In this document: positions 50,786 to 58,370 of the stretch, piece by piece | Position numbering within the stretch: the first letter of the stretch is position 1 | Layout of the letters: each line of letters begins with the position of its first letter | Source: a virus | Virus record (IMG/VR): IMGVR_UViG_3300035670_000085 | Span: 1-64,000 of that record | DNA length: 64,000 nucleotides | Strand: one strand, 5' to 3' | The notes under the pieces: generated by a model | Databases searched by the model: none | Seen by the model: the letters and a program-made list of their open reading frames with translations, nothing else | What the model was told of the DNA's origin: nothing | Made by a program: the position numbers and the translations under genes

Positions 50786-51001
50786 ATGAAACGATATAAA
50801 TCATTATTCAAAGAAGAATTTCCTCTTAATTACAAACAAGGAATGTTTCTTAAAAACATTATAGAGGAATATCTTATAGATATTGGAAAAGAAGAAAAAA
50901 GAAAAGAAGCGTTTACTATAATTTTACATGCAATATCTAACCATAAACTTGATTTTGATAAAGATAAAATTTTATTGTTTTTACAGAAAAAATATAATTA
51001 A
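50786..51001 (+). CDS. Tagged protein 20
   Basis: 71 aa, starts MKRYKSLFKEEFPL. Helical, basic C-terminus (KDKILLFLQKKYN). It lies between the protease-scaffold and major capsid genes, the position of further head genes in T4-like phages. Not recognised. Confidence 0.7.
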   Translation: MKRYKSLFKEEFPLNYKQGMFLKNIIEEYLIDIGKEEKRKEAFTIILHAISNHKLDFDKDKILLFLQKKYN

Positions 51002-51024
51002 AAAATTCATTTTTAAATAATTTA

Positions 51025-51038
51025 TACTAATAAATATA
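51025..51038 (+). promoter_or_regulatory. Late-type promoter motif of the major capsid gene
   Basis: TACTAATAAATATA, exact copy, 168 bases before the capsid start, giving the capsid message a long leader. Confidence 0.7.
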
Positions 51039-51051
51039 AGTTGAAGATATT

Positions 51052-51149
51052 CTATCAAAAGATAGTTTGTATAAAAAAGACGATTCAAAAGAATCAAATG
51101 CAATAGTAGTTCTCAAAAGAGATCATTAATAGTGCCTTTCAGAAGAAAG
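51052..51149 (+). repeat. Array of similar small hairpins in the capsid mRNA leader
   Basis: Four short inverted repeats share the loop-closing pattern C-(A/G)AA-G: CTATC-AAAA-GATAG (51052-51065), GATTC-AAAA-GAATC (51082-51095), TCTC-AAAA-GAGA (51111-51122) and CTTTC-AGAA-GAAAG (51136-51149). A fifth half-copy, TTTCAAAAGAGG (51191-51202), overlaps the ribosome site. Spacing is about 25-30 bases. The 205-base region has no gene. A protein-binding or stabilising role is inferred. Confidence 0.6.
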
Positions 51150-51206
51150 ATGTTTCGATGTTCAATTAAAATTTAAAATTAAGAAAATAATTTCAAAAGA
51201 GGAAAT

Positions 51207-52715
51207 ATGAGTAATCAAATGAAACTCCAAGAGGAGTTAAAAGAGCGTAACGAACGCTTGAATAAAATAACTGAAAACTGGATGAGGACTGAATTTACAA
51301 AAGGCGATGTAATTCCTAAAACTGGAAAAACTTATCGTTCCATGCTTCAAGAAGTTGCAGCAAGGAATCCTCATCATGCAAGATGTATCGCTGCTGCAGC
51401 TCAGCAAGAATACAACCACATGAAAAAAAGTAAAATGAATGAAACTACGATTTCTACTGCTCTTCAAACGCACCCGGAAAACGTAATAAAAGTAATCATG
51501 CTTGGTATGGCTAATTCAATTCGTCCTATGGCATTCGTAGAATGGCCAATGACAACTATTGATGATGCTATGTATTGGGTAGATCGTACATATGAACAAT
51601 CAATTCGTGGCGCAACTGCTAACGATCTGATTTATTACAGCTTGAATGGAAGGTATGCTGGGGAATCTAAAGAAGAAACAGATGCAACTGTAACTTCATG
51701 TCTCCCGAACGTACCGAATAGCGCAACTCAAAACTTTACGTTGACCCTTACTCTCAATCCTATTATCATGAAAAAAACGTATATTACGTTGAATGATACT
51801 CTGATTGGTTATGACAGTCTTGGAACTGGTGTTATTACCCGTCCAGGGAATTCAACTGTATTGACAACCAATACAACTAATAATAATATCGATTATACGA
51901 ATGGTATTGTAAAACTTGGTTTTACTTCTGCTCCCGCAACTGGTGCTGTTATAAAAATAGCATATGAGTGGGATTCTGAAAATACAACTCTGTTTGCTGC
52001 AAATCAAGGAACAGTAAGTGTTAATCTTCGGAAAGATCGTTTTAATGCTCGTCCAATGCCGTTAGGATACAAATTCACGGATATGGCTGGCCTTACTCTT
52101 ATGTCAACTGGTCTTGGTGACATTCATGAAATGCTTATTTCTGCAGTAGCAGATGAGCATGCAAAAGCTCGGGATGCTCGTGCAATTCAGCTCGCATACC
52201 AACTCGCAAAAGTTAATGGTACTTATACATTTGATTGCGATTTCCGTGTAGCTGGTGAAGTTCAAGCGAAATCACACGTCCAGAAAGTTGTAGCAAAAAT
52301 AGATTCTATCGGTGGTTTGATTCAGGACGATATTAAAAAAGGTCAGATCAACGTAGCTATCGCTGGTTCACAAGCACTTTCTATTCTCCGGATGCATGAC
52401 AACTGGAAAGATGATAATTCAATGCCTCGTCAAGGATGCTATAAAGCAGGTTCTGTAAACGGTATTGATGTATTCTATGCACCTGCAACTACCGGAATTA
52501 TTGGAACAGAAGACATTATTCTTTCCTATAAAAACCCGCAAGAAAATGCAGACGTTGCTCTTGCTTTCGGTAACTTTACTGAAATCAGTGCAGAATTACG
52601 TTATCCAAATTTTACAACTGAAGGATCGTTGGCAACTGTTGAAGACGTGAAAATAATTGAGCCTAAGTTTCTCCGTCATCTTCAGCTTTCAAATACTTCG
52701 GCTGTTCTTTCCTAG
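51207..52715 (+). CDS. Major capsid protein (T4 gp23-like)
   Basis: 502 aa, AAGAGG before the ATG. The N-terminal 70-90 residues are charged and helical (MKLQEELKERNERLNKI), like the prohead-stage peptide that gp21 removes from gp23. Then NVIKVIMLGMANSIRPMAFV, TTIDDAMYWVDRTYEQS, GKYRxRF-type region replaced by YKFTDMAGLTLMSTGLGDIH, and KKGQINVAIAGSQALSILRM follow the gp23 HK97-like fold order. Codon use is richer in GC than its neighbours, as expected for the most expressed gene. It has its own late promoter and terminator. Confidence 0.85.
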   Translation: MSNQMKLQEELKERNERLNKITENWMRTEFTKGDVIPKTGKTYRSMLQEVAARNPHHARCIAAAAQQEYNHMKKSKMNETTISTALQTHPENVIKVIMLGMANSIRPMAFVEWPMTTIDDAMYWVDRTYEQSIRGATANDLIYYSLNGRYAGESKEETDATVTSCLPNVPNSATQNFTLTLTLNPIIMKKTYITLNDTLIGYDSLGTGVITRPGNSTVLTTNTTNNNIDYTNGIVKLGFTSAPATGAVIKIAYEWDSENTTLFAANQGTVSVNLRKDRFNARPMPLGYKFTDMAGLTLMSTGLGDIHEMLISAVADEHAKARDARAIQLAYQLAKVNGTYTFDCDFRVAGEVQAKSHVQKVVAKIDSIGGLIQDDIKKGQINVAIAGSQALSILRMHDNWKDDNSMPRQGCYKAGSVNGIDVFYAPATTGIIGTEDIILSYKNPQENADVALAFGNFTEISAELRYPNFTTEGSLATVEDVKIIEPKFLRHLQLSNTSAVLS

Positions 52716-52746
52716 TAACAAATAGAACTTACAGATATAAAAATTG

Positions 52747-52776
52747 AGACCGGTAGAAATGCCGGTCTCTTTTTGT
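52747..52776 (+). terminator. Rho-independent terminator after the capsid gene
   Basis: GAGACCGG pairs with CCGGTCTC around an 8-base loop, followed by five T. It ends the rightward late region just before the convergent homing endonuclease. Confidence 0.9.
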
Positions 52777-52804
52777 CTTTATCAAATTGTTATTTATTAT
52801 TTAG

Positions 52805-54610
52805 TTATGGTTTGTATTCAAAAACATAATTACCACAATCCCAAATTCTATCCCAACCATTTTGTTGCATATTTTCCCACTCTGTTAACTCTTGATTATA
52901 AAATTCTAGTAGATTTTTGAGTTTATGTTTTTGAAATTTAATACGAGAATATAAATTTATATAATCTTGCGTATAGAAATAATTAGGAGAGGATTCATTT
53001 ATAAGAATGAAATTATTTTTAAGATATACGTTTCCAATACTAAATCGTTTATCTGCATATGATATAAGTGATGTAGAATAGTTTTGAGTAAAATATTTTA
53101 AGCATTTAGAAAATCCACCAATAACAGATATATTTAATTGAGAAGAAAATCGAATTAATTCATATTTATGTTTTTGTTTCTTATCAAATCTTGGTTTAGA
53201 AAATGAACAAACTTGAACTAGTTCATTATTAAAAAATAATCCAATATTTATACTTGCAATAATTCCTCCTTGTATGTGAGTTCTATTTAAAAATTCAATT
53301 GTAGTTGCATTATCTATTTCTTTTATAATACATTTCCTTGCATATATTTTGTTTTCAGATATTCCTATTTTAGTAAGGATTATCGATTTTACAATATCTT
53401 TTTTTTCTATCCATTCTTTATCCCATATATGAATAACTTGAATATTTTTTTCTTTAAAGAAATTAGTTTTAATTAAGTGATAATTTTGTCTTTTATTGCC
53501 CGCAATTTCACTATGATAATATATGCCATTTAATTCAATACCAATATTTTTTTCTGGTATATAAATATCAAGTTCATGATGATGCTTTCCTTTATAATAA
53601 AATCTTTTATTTGGTACTATAGAAATATTTAATTGTTTTAACCAATCTTTAATTTCATTTTCGATTTTAGAGGTATGATATTTAGGAGAAAAGCAATGCG
53701 TACAGCGTGGAATTTTTCCATCTCTTAATACAAAAGAAAATTCTTGATTACAAGTAAGACATAAAAATTTATAAGATTTTAAATTACCTTTATATTCTTC
53801 AATAGTAAAAAGAGGTTTAACATGTGTAAGATTTAAAATTACTCTTTGATAATATTTAGTATAATGTGTATGTTTACTTTTTTCAATAACTTCTGGATTT
53901 TGAGAAGGAAAATCAACTCCACGTTTTAATTGATTTGTTTCTTTCATTTTAGTTTCATTATATGCATTAACAGAACCATGAAGTTTCATATTAGTATCTT
54001 GTCTTTTTCTAATAATTTCTTTCCATTCATCTTCTGATTTATTTAATAATCCTTCACTTATTGCCTTACCATTACTCCCCATTCCATATTTGTCATTACA
54101 TGTTTCAATTCTTTTCTCAGAATTGTTATAATTTTCATCCCCATATCGTTCTTTTTTTATTTCCTTGTTCTTTATAGTAGCCCTCTCGTAAGCATTCAAT
54201 CCATTTTCATCAACAGAATTTATTTTATTATTGTGTTTCTTTTGAGAAATTTCTAAAAGCTCCGATTCATTTTTTGATTTCCAAGTTTCTGCTGCTTTAT
54301 CATATCCTGGATTTCCTCTGTCTTTTCGGGTTGCATGACTTTTTTTATTACGAGCTTTAATCATAGTATCATAATCTGAATCATAATTTTCTCGTTTTCT
54401 TTTTTCTTTACATTTACCATTTTTACAATAATGATTTTTTAGAAAACAACTCACAGATTTTATGATAAGAGTATTACACGGCGTGTGGATATATTCTATT
54501 TGTTTTGTGTTTAAATGGATAAGTTTATATTCATCAGTCAGTTCTAATTTTTCAATTAAAATTAAAGCTTTTTCAATTTTAAATGCAGTATGTTTTGCTA
54601 ATTCTTTCAT
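52805..54610 (-). CDS. Large homing endonuclease, Vsr/EDxHD type with Hef-like C-terminus
   Basis: 601 aa from ATG 54610; an in-frame ATG at 54625 also exists and neither has a clear SD. The N-terminal half has many short modular repeats (KKRYGDENYNN-like, NDKYGMGSNG, MKLHGSVNAYN). A zinc-finger pair (CLTCNQEF, CTHCFSPK) follows. The nuclease core is ENEIKDWLKQL...HELDIYIPEKNIGIELNG, IYYHSEIAG and IQVIHIWDKEW. The C-terminus has ARKCIIKEI and EFLNRTHIQGG, as in I-Bth0305I-type proteins. It lies next to the capsid gene, a frequent target neighbourhood. Confidence 0.8.
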   Translation of the reverse strand: MKELAKHTAFKIEKALILIEKLELTDEYKLIHLNTKQIEYIHTPCNTLIIKSVSCFLKNHYCKNGKCKEKRKRENYDSDYDTMIKARNKKSHATRKDRGNPGYDKAAETWKSKNESELLEISQKKHNNKINSVDENGLNAYERATIKNKEIKKERYGDENYNNSEKRIETCNDKYGMGSNGKAISEGLLNKSEDEWKEIIRKRQDTNMKLHGSVNAYNETKMKETNQLKRGVDFPSQNPEVIEKSKHTHYTKYYQRVILNLTHVKPLFTIEEYKGNLKSYKFLCLTCNQEFSFVLRDGKIPRCTHCFSPKYHTSKIENEIKDWLKQLNISIVPNKRFYYKGKHHHELDIYIPEKNIGIELNGIYYHSEIAGNKRQNYHLIKTNFFKEKNIQVIHIWDKEWIEKKDIVKSIILTKIGISENKIYARKCIIKEIDNATTIEFLNRTHIQGGIIASINIGLFFNNELVQVCSFSKPRFDKKQKHKYELIRFSSQLNISVIGGFSKCLKYFTQNYSTSLISYADKRFSIGNVYLKNNFILINESSPNYFYTQDYINLYSRIKFQKHKLKNLLEFYNQELTEWENMQQNGWDRIWDCGNYVFEYKP

Positions 54611-54649
54611 ATATATAATATACAAAATATCTAGAAAAAATTAACAACT
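54609..54649 (-). promoter_or_regulatory. Early-type promoter candidate
   Basis: Minus strand: GTTGTTAA, spacer, then TATTTTGTATATTATATATATG. The -10-like TATATTATA almost touches the ATG, so the transcript could be leaderless or start further up. Confidence 0.4.
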
Positions 54650-54673
54650 TTTTTCAGAAATTTATAAAAAATA

Positions 54674-54952
54674 TCAAAGAGTTACTAAATTGCTTTTTTG
54701 CTGCATTTGCATTCTTCTAGCATCTTCTATATACAGTCTATAATCATCAGCTTCCCACATTACATACACTCTAACCTGTCCATCCTCTTTTGTTAATACA
54801 TTTTGAACAGTTTGGATATTATATTCTTTTTCTCCTACTTGAACATATTCTCCTATATGTGCTATAAGACTTTGAATAACTATTGTTTCTTTTACTTCTG
54901 GGTATTGTCCATCACGTTTGTATGGACTCATTAAATGACACACTGCTTTCAT
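54674..54952 (-). CDS. Hypothetical protein
   Basis: 92 aa, beta-rich (IGEYVQVGEKEYNIQTVQNV, VRVYVMWEADDYRLYI). GGAGGAG before the ATG. Last small gene before the homing endonuclease. It resembles small phage regulatory proteins but no family can be named. Confidence 0.6.
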   Translation of the reverse strand: MKAVCHLMSPYKRDGQYPEVKETIVIQSLIAHIGEYVQVGEKEYNIQTVQNVLTKEDGQVRVYVMWEADDYRLYIEDARRMQMQQKSNLVTL

Positions 54953-55114
54953 TTTGTCTCCTCCTCAGATATACATTCAATTACACCATATTCTGAACAT
55001 CGACACTTTTTCCATATACCAGAACGATTTAAAATTGATTCAAGAATTTTATCCTCTTCTAAAGTTTTTAGATTCTTCTAATTTTTTGTAATATTCTTTT
55101 TTTGCTTTATCCAT
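54949..55114 (-). pseudogene. Small gene with an apparent single-base frameshift
   Basis: From ATG 55114 the frame gives MDKAKKEYYKKLEESKNF and stops after 21 codons. A +1 shift at the AAC-TTT junction instead continues LEEDKILESILNRSGIWKKC, then CSEYGVIEC, and stops in an ATGA overlap with the next gene at 54952, as expected of an intact gene. So this is a recent pseudogene, a sequence error, or a frameshifted gene. Confidence 0.5.
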
Positions 55115-55155
55115 TCTATTTCTCTTTTTCAATTTTTTATTTCTTTTTTAATACT

Positions 55156-55458
55156 TTATCTGGCTATAATATTTGCTATTATGGACACAATAAATCCTAT
55201 TAGTACGATACAAAATATGTATATTATAATCGATATATAATATTCATAATCATAAGAGCGAACATCTTTAGCATAATCGAAGCAATTATTATATTTATTT
55301 TTAATAAGCGGATCGTTATATGTCTTTTTTTCTTCAAAATGCTCCTTTTGTAGTGGAGACTCTTCAATATAATTTCCACGTACCCAAATACAGCAATCAG
55401 GGTTGCCGTCAAGATTACGAAAATAATGTTTGCATTCCTTACAATATACTTTTTTCAT
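55156..55458 (-). CDS. Cys-rich protein with C-terminal membrane helix
   Basis: 100 aa. The N-terminus MKKVYCKECKHYFRNLDG plus CC and NNCFDYAKD matches a small zinc-binding family also seen at 57124 (VYCKDCIHYRYQ, NNCGLYSSK). Residues about 74-97 are a membrane helix. AAAT and a short spacer separate it from the next gene. Function unknown. Confidence 0.65.
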   Translation of the reverse strand: MKKVYCKECKHYFRNLDGNPDCCIWVRGNYIEESPLQKEHFEEKKTYNDPLIKNKYNNCFDYAKDVRSYDYEYYISIIIYIFCIVLIGFIVSIIANIIAR

Positions 55459-55461
55459 ATT

Positions 55462-55749
55462 TTATTCCCCTTTTTTTGTATACTTTGTTTCTGATGGAAT
55501 TTCTTTAACTTCTATTTCTAAATACTTTTCAAGCAATTCAATTTTTTTGTTTAATTTTTTAACAATAGTTTCTAAATTTCCATTTTTTGTTTCTAAGCAA
55601 AAACAAGTATCTAATAAAAAATCTATAATATTAGATTTACTGTAAGTACTTTGAAAAGTACCTATGTATTCTCCACCTCCACGCATATAATTCTGTTCTT
55701 CTATTCTGAGAATTCCTTCAATAGCTTTAATCTTTTCTTTTACGTTCAT
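55462..55749 (-). CDS. Hypothetical protein, coiled-coil C-terminus
   Basis: 95 aa from ATG 55749 (AAAGGTAA upstream); an earlier in-frame ATG at 55845 overlaps the previous gene. Begins MNVKEKIKAIEGILRIEEQN; the C-terminal half is a Lys/Glu helix. Not recognised. Confidence 0.6.
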   Translation of the reverse strand: MNVKEKIKAIEGILRIEEQNYMRGGGEYIGTFQSTYSKSNIIDFLLDTCFCLETKNGNLETIVKKLNKKIELLEKYLEIEVKEIPSETKYTKKGE

Positions 55750-55774
55750 TTTGTTACCTTTCTTGTTAATTTTT

Positions 55775-56020
55775 TTACTTAACCCATGAAATTCTTGTAA
55801 GCTTGCTATCCGATCCATTAAACCAATACTCAATCCTAAACCCATTTGACTCTAGCGTAAGTTCAATTGCATGATCAACAAGATAGTCAAGCTTAACAAA
55901 AAACTCTCCAGCATTAACCGCATCTGATATTTTAATCATTATAGCTTGGTACTCCTCAGATTCTTCAACAGAAGTAAGAGTTCTACACCTACATACACTA
56001 GCTGATAATTTTATTGTCAT
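55775..56020 (-). CDS. Hypothetical protein
   Basis: 81 aa, MTIKLSASVCRCRTLTSVEE. The start MTI-x-x-S with early Cys resembles the zinc-ribbon protein at 56238 (MTIQSSECKHKF), but the Cys pattern is incomplete. GAGGTAG precedes the ATG. It overlaps the next upstream gene by 4 bases. Confidence 0.6.
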   Translation of the reverse strand: MTIKLSASVCRCRTLTSVEESEEYQAIMIKISDAVNAGEFFVKLDYLVDHAIELTLESNGFRIEYWFNGSDSKLTRISWVK

Positions 56021-56241
56021 TTTACTACCTCATTTATAAAATACTTGCTCAATGCTCTTATTATAGCATTTTCTAACTCCTCTTCATGTAGTTCAAAATA
56101 AAAATTATCTTCAGACCATGCCTCTTTTTTTATTTCAATAATTATGTCATTTAATAAAGATTGTGCATCTGGACCAACAAAAATGTTTGATCTCTTATCA
56201 AAACTATTCTCTTTCTGATCGAAGTACTCTTCTTTATTCAT
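56017..56241 (-). CDS. Small acidic protein
   Basis: 74 aa, helical and acidic (LHEEELENAIIRALSKYF). GGAGGTAA before the ATG. 4-base overlaps on both sides make a translational chain 56432-55775. Not recognised. Confidence 0.6.
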   Translation of the reverse strand: MNKEEYFDQKENSFDKRSNIFVGPDAQSLLNDIIIEIKKEAWSEDNFYFELHEEELENAIIRALSKYFINEVVK

Positions 56242-56432
56242 CTTATTACCTCCTCTTGTTTACTTATTTTTCCGCATTTTTCGCAAAATATTACAACTGT
56301 TCTAATTGTATCTTTAACTGTCCTTGTATTACCAGAATGATGAGCTAATGGTTCCCTTATGCTTTTATAAATTTCAGACTCTGTTACTACTGAAATAAAC
56401 TTATGTTTACACTCTGATGATTGTATTGTCAT
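56238..56432 (-). CDS. Small zinc-ribbon protein
   Basis: 64 aa with ECKHKF near the start and FCEKCGKISK near the end, four possible zinc ligands. GAGGCAATAAA precedes the ATG. Probably a nucleic-acid or protein-binding ribbon; not further recognised. Confidence 0.6.
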   Translation of the reverse strand: MTIQSSECKHKFISVVTESEIYKSIREPLAHHSGNTRTVKDTIRTVVIFCEKCGKISKQEEVIR

Positions 56433-56489
56433 TTTATTGCCTCACTTTTATTTAAAAAAATCTTTATTGAAAATAATACAGGTAGCCAC

Positions 56490-56810
56490 TTATTTAGAAA
56501 CTATGTTTTTTAATCTTTTAACCTCCTCTTCAAGCTCTTCTATTATATAATCTTTTGATTTAGTTCTGTAGGGAAAGCATCTCATATCAGGCTTTAATGT
56601 TTTCCCTGCTGTATTACCTTTAATAATATCTCCTATCTTTAATTCATTTGGGCCACCATGTAAAAAAGGTTCGGCTATAGCACCAATAACTGCTCCTATA
56701 ATAAGGCTTTGAATACTAAATCCAGACATTAAAAGGCCCGCTATACCAAAAACAAAAGCCCCAGCCAAAGAACCCTCTTTTGTGTAACCCTGACATTTTT
56801 CTTTACTCAT
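56490..56810 (-). CDS. Small membrane protein with glycine-rich helices
   Basis: 106 aa. Residues about 12-48 are a Gly/Ala-rich hydrophobic pair (LAGAFVFGIAGLLMSGF, LIIGAVIGAIAEPFLHGG), resembling glycine-zipper membrane proteins. The C-terminus is a charged coiled coil. GAGGCAATAAA upstream. Could affect the host envelope; not recognised. Confidence 0.6.
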   Translation of the reverse strand: MSKEKCQGYTKEGSLAGAFVFGIAGLLMSGFSIQSLIIGAVIGAIAEPFLHGGPNELKIGDIIKGNTAGKTLKPDMRCFPYRTKSKDYIIEELEEEVKRLKNIVSK

Positions 56811-56889
56811 TTTATTGCCTCACTTTTTTAATGATTTTCTGTTTTTAAAAGTTCAGTATCATTTTATTGTCCTTCTTTGTTGTATACTT

Positions 56890-57081
56890 CTAATTATCAA
56901 TTATAAGAAAATGTGATATATCTTTAGAATCAAAATAAGGTATAACCGGAGTAGATCCTTTGAATTTTGCTACTATTTTAGGATCACAATTGACTCCATT
57001 TTCACCCATAATAAATATTTCTGTATCCATTACTTCATCTGGTAAATTATTAATAGCTAATTTAAAATCATATAGTTTCAT
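56890..57081 (-). CDS. Small hypothetical protein
   Basis: 63 aa, MKLYDFKLAINNLPDEVMDT at the N-terminus, beta-rich C-terminus (TPVIPYFDSKDISHFLIID). AGGAGGAAT upstream. The pattern resembles small conserved phage proteins but no family can be named. Confidence 0.6.
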   Translation of the reverse strand: MKLYDFKLAINNLPDEVMDTEIFIMGENGVNCDPKIVAKFKGSTPVIPYFDSKDISHFLIIDN

Positions 57082-57123
57082 TTTATTCCTCCTTTAATCT
57101 CTTTTTAAGTCGTCTATTTCAAA

Positions 57124-57348
57124 TCAATCTAGACACTGGCCGACGTTGTATTTTGAAGAATACAACCCACAATTATTAAGTGCGTTTATCTTATAAGGAT
57201 CTCCATATTTTGCTATTGCTCTTTCTATAGGGGTGTCATGCATTTCAACTACATTAGGATGCTTGCAACGATGTTCACATGGCGTTGAATTAAGTGATTG
57301 ATACCGATAGTGTATACAATCTTTACAGTAAACTTTTTTAGTACTCAT
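57124..57348 (-). CDS. Small Cys-rich zinc-binding protein
   Basis: 74 aa. KKVYCKDCIHYRYQSL, CEHRCKHPNVV and NNCGLYSSK give five or six Cys and His ligands. Homologous in its ends to the protein at 55156 but without the membrane helix. AGGAGAAAT upstream. Confidence 0.65.
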   Translation of the reverse strand: MSTKKVYCKDCIHYRYQSLNSTPCEHRCKHPNVVEMHDTPIERAIAKYGDPYKINALNNCGLYSSKYNVGQCLD

Positions 57349-57407
57349 TTTATTTCTCCTAAATTTTTCTATTTGTTTTTCATCTATATTATTACTTTAT
57401 TTTTTAT

Positions 57408-57611
57408 TCATTGTTTTTCTCTAATTTCTATCGAAAATTCGGGTACACAATACATACTTAAAACCCCTCCATGAGAATTCAGGCGGTATTTAACCACATA
57501 ACCTTTTGCTTCACATTTTTGTGAATAATCCAAAACATATTCTGGCGTATAACCACAAGAACAGAATAATAAACTAAAACTAATTAAAATGACAATAATT
57601 ACTTTTTTCAT
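57408..57611 (-). CDS. Small lipoprotein
   Basis: 67 aa. Signal peptide MKKVIIVILISFSLLFCSCG with lipobox-type LFCSC; the mature part is about 48 residues with Cys pairs. AGAGGTAAAAT precedes the ATG. Phage-encoded lipoproteins often block superinfection, which is only a possibility here. Confidence 0.65.
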   Translation of the reverse strand: MKKVIIVILISFSLLFCSCGYTPEYVLDYSQKCEAKGYVVKYRLNSHGGVLSMYCVPEFSIEIREKQ

Positions 57612-57622
57612 ATTTTACCTCT

Positions 57623-57718
57623 TTATTTTTTAAACTTAATTAGTGCTTCTTTAGACACGATCATTTCTAATGGGACATATTTTGATAACGCTTCATATAT
57701 TTTATACCTTTCATGCAT
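57623..57718 (-). CDS. Very small ORF, weak support
   Basis: 31 aa, MHERYKIYEALSKYVPLEMI at the start, ending just before the SD of the lipoprotein gene. No convincing ribosome site. The 118-base gap it fills holds nothing else I can support. Confidence 0.35.
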   Translation of the reverse strand: MHERYKIYEALSKYVPLEMIVSKEALIKFKK

Positions 57719-57729
57719 ACATCTTTAAT

Positions 57730-58152
57730 TTAATTATTGGCATTTTTATTTTCCTCTTCAATCTGTTTTAAAATTTGTCTATATTGTTCATCAGTTAAAT
57801 CATTTTTATTTGAATATTCTTTAGCGTGTTTCGTTAGCCATTCTGGCCCTCCGGCAACACAAGGATATTTTACATTACAATATTTACAATCAAGCCCTTT
57901 CGTTGGATCTTTACCCTCTTTCAAACAGGCTTTCACATATAAACAAGTTTTAAAATGTTTACATTCTTTAATGTTATTGCCTTCTTTAATATAATATAAT
58001 ATCTTTAGCTTAATACAATTACACTCATTGTCGTGTACATCCTCTTTTACTTTATTAAGATCTTCTTGTATGATATAATCAACTCCAGTAGCTTGTTTAA
58101 TCATATCATTTTTAAGTTGTAAAAACCTAATAAGCCATTGTTTTGATGTCAT
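57730..58152 (-). CDS. Cys-rich hypothetical protein
   Basis: 140 aa. The centre has CNCIKLK, ECKHFKTCLYVKACL and DCKYCNVKYPCVAGGPEW, about nine Cys, suggesting two zinc sites. Flanking helices are charged. GAAGGTATAAAATG supplies the start. Not recognised. Confidence 0.6.
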   Translation of the reverse strand: MTSKQWLIRFLQLKNDMIKQATGVDYIIQEDLNKVKEDVHDNECNCIKLKILYYIKEGNNIKECKHFKTCLYVKACLKEGKDPTKGLDCKYCNVKYPCVAGGPEWLTKHAKEYSNKNDLTDEQYRQILKQIEEENKNANN

Positions 58153-58168
58153 TTTATACCTTCTATTA

Positions 58169-58324
58169 TTATTCTCTTAAGGTTACATAAGTTGCCACAA
58201 AAAAAGCAATGAAAAATAAAACTAAAAATGGTATTGGTCCTGCAACATGAACAAAATACGTTGAAACAATTGCTACAACAGATACTGTAAGTAAAAGCGC
58301 TATGATTTTTAAAATAGTTTTCAT
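58169..58324 (-). CDS. Small two-pass membrane protein
   Basis: 51 aa with two hydrophobic stretches (ILKIIALLLTVSVVAIVST and PFLVLFFIAFFVATYVTL). GGCAGGGACAAA precedes the ATG. Could be a small holin-like or envelope protein, but nothing specific is visible. Confidence 0.55.
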   Translation of the reverse strand: MKTILKIIALLLTVSVVAIVSTYFVHVAGPIPFLVLFFIAFFVATYVTLRE

Positions 58325-58370
58325 TTTGTCCCTGCCTTAAATTAACTATTATAATACTTCCCTAAAAAAG

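Noticed and set aside
39565-51001. The MKRYK genes as recent tandem duplications of one gene
   Set aside because: Similarity stops after about ten codons and the bodies include unrelated folds (DUF5661, HExxH, SWIM-like); synonymous codons vary within the tag.
51061-51206. CRISPR-like repeats in the capsid leader
   Set aside because: Only CAAAAG is shared; there are no long repeats or regular spacers, and the units are better explained as hairpins.
57660-57720. Minus-strand MKRYQ-like codons in the gap after 57623
   Set aside because: The frame stops after a few codons and has no ribosome site; chance match in AT-rich DNA.
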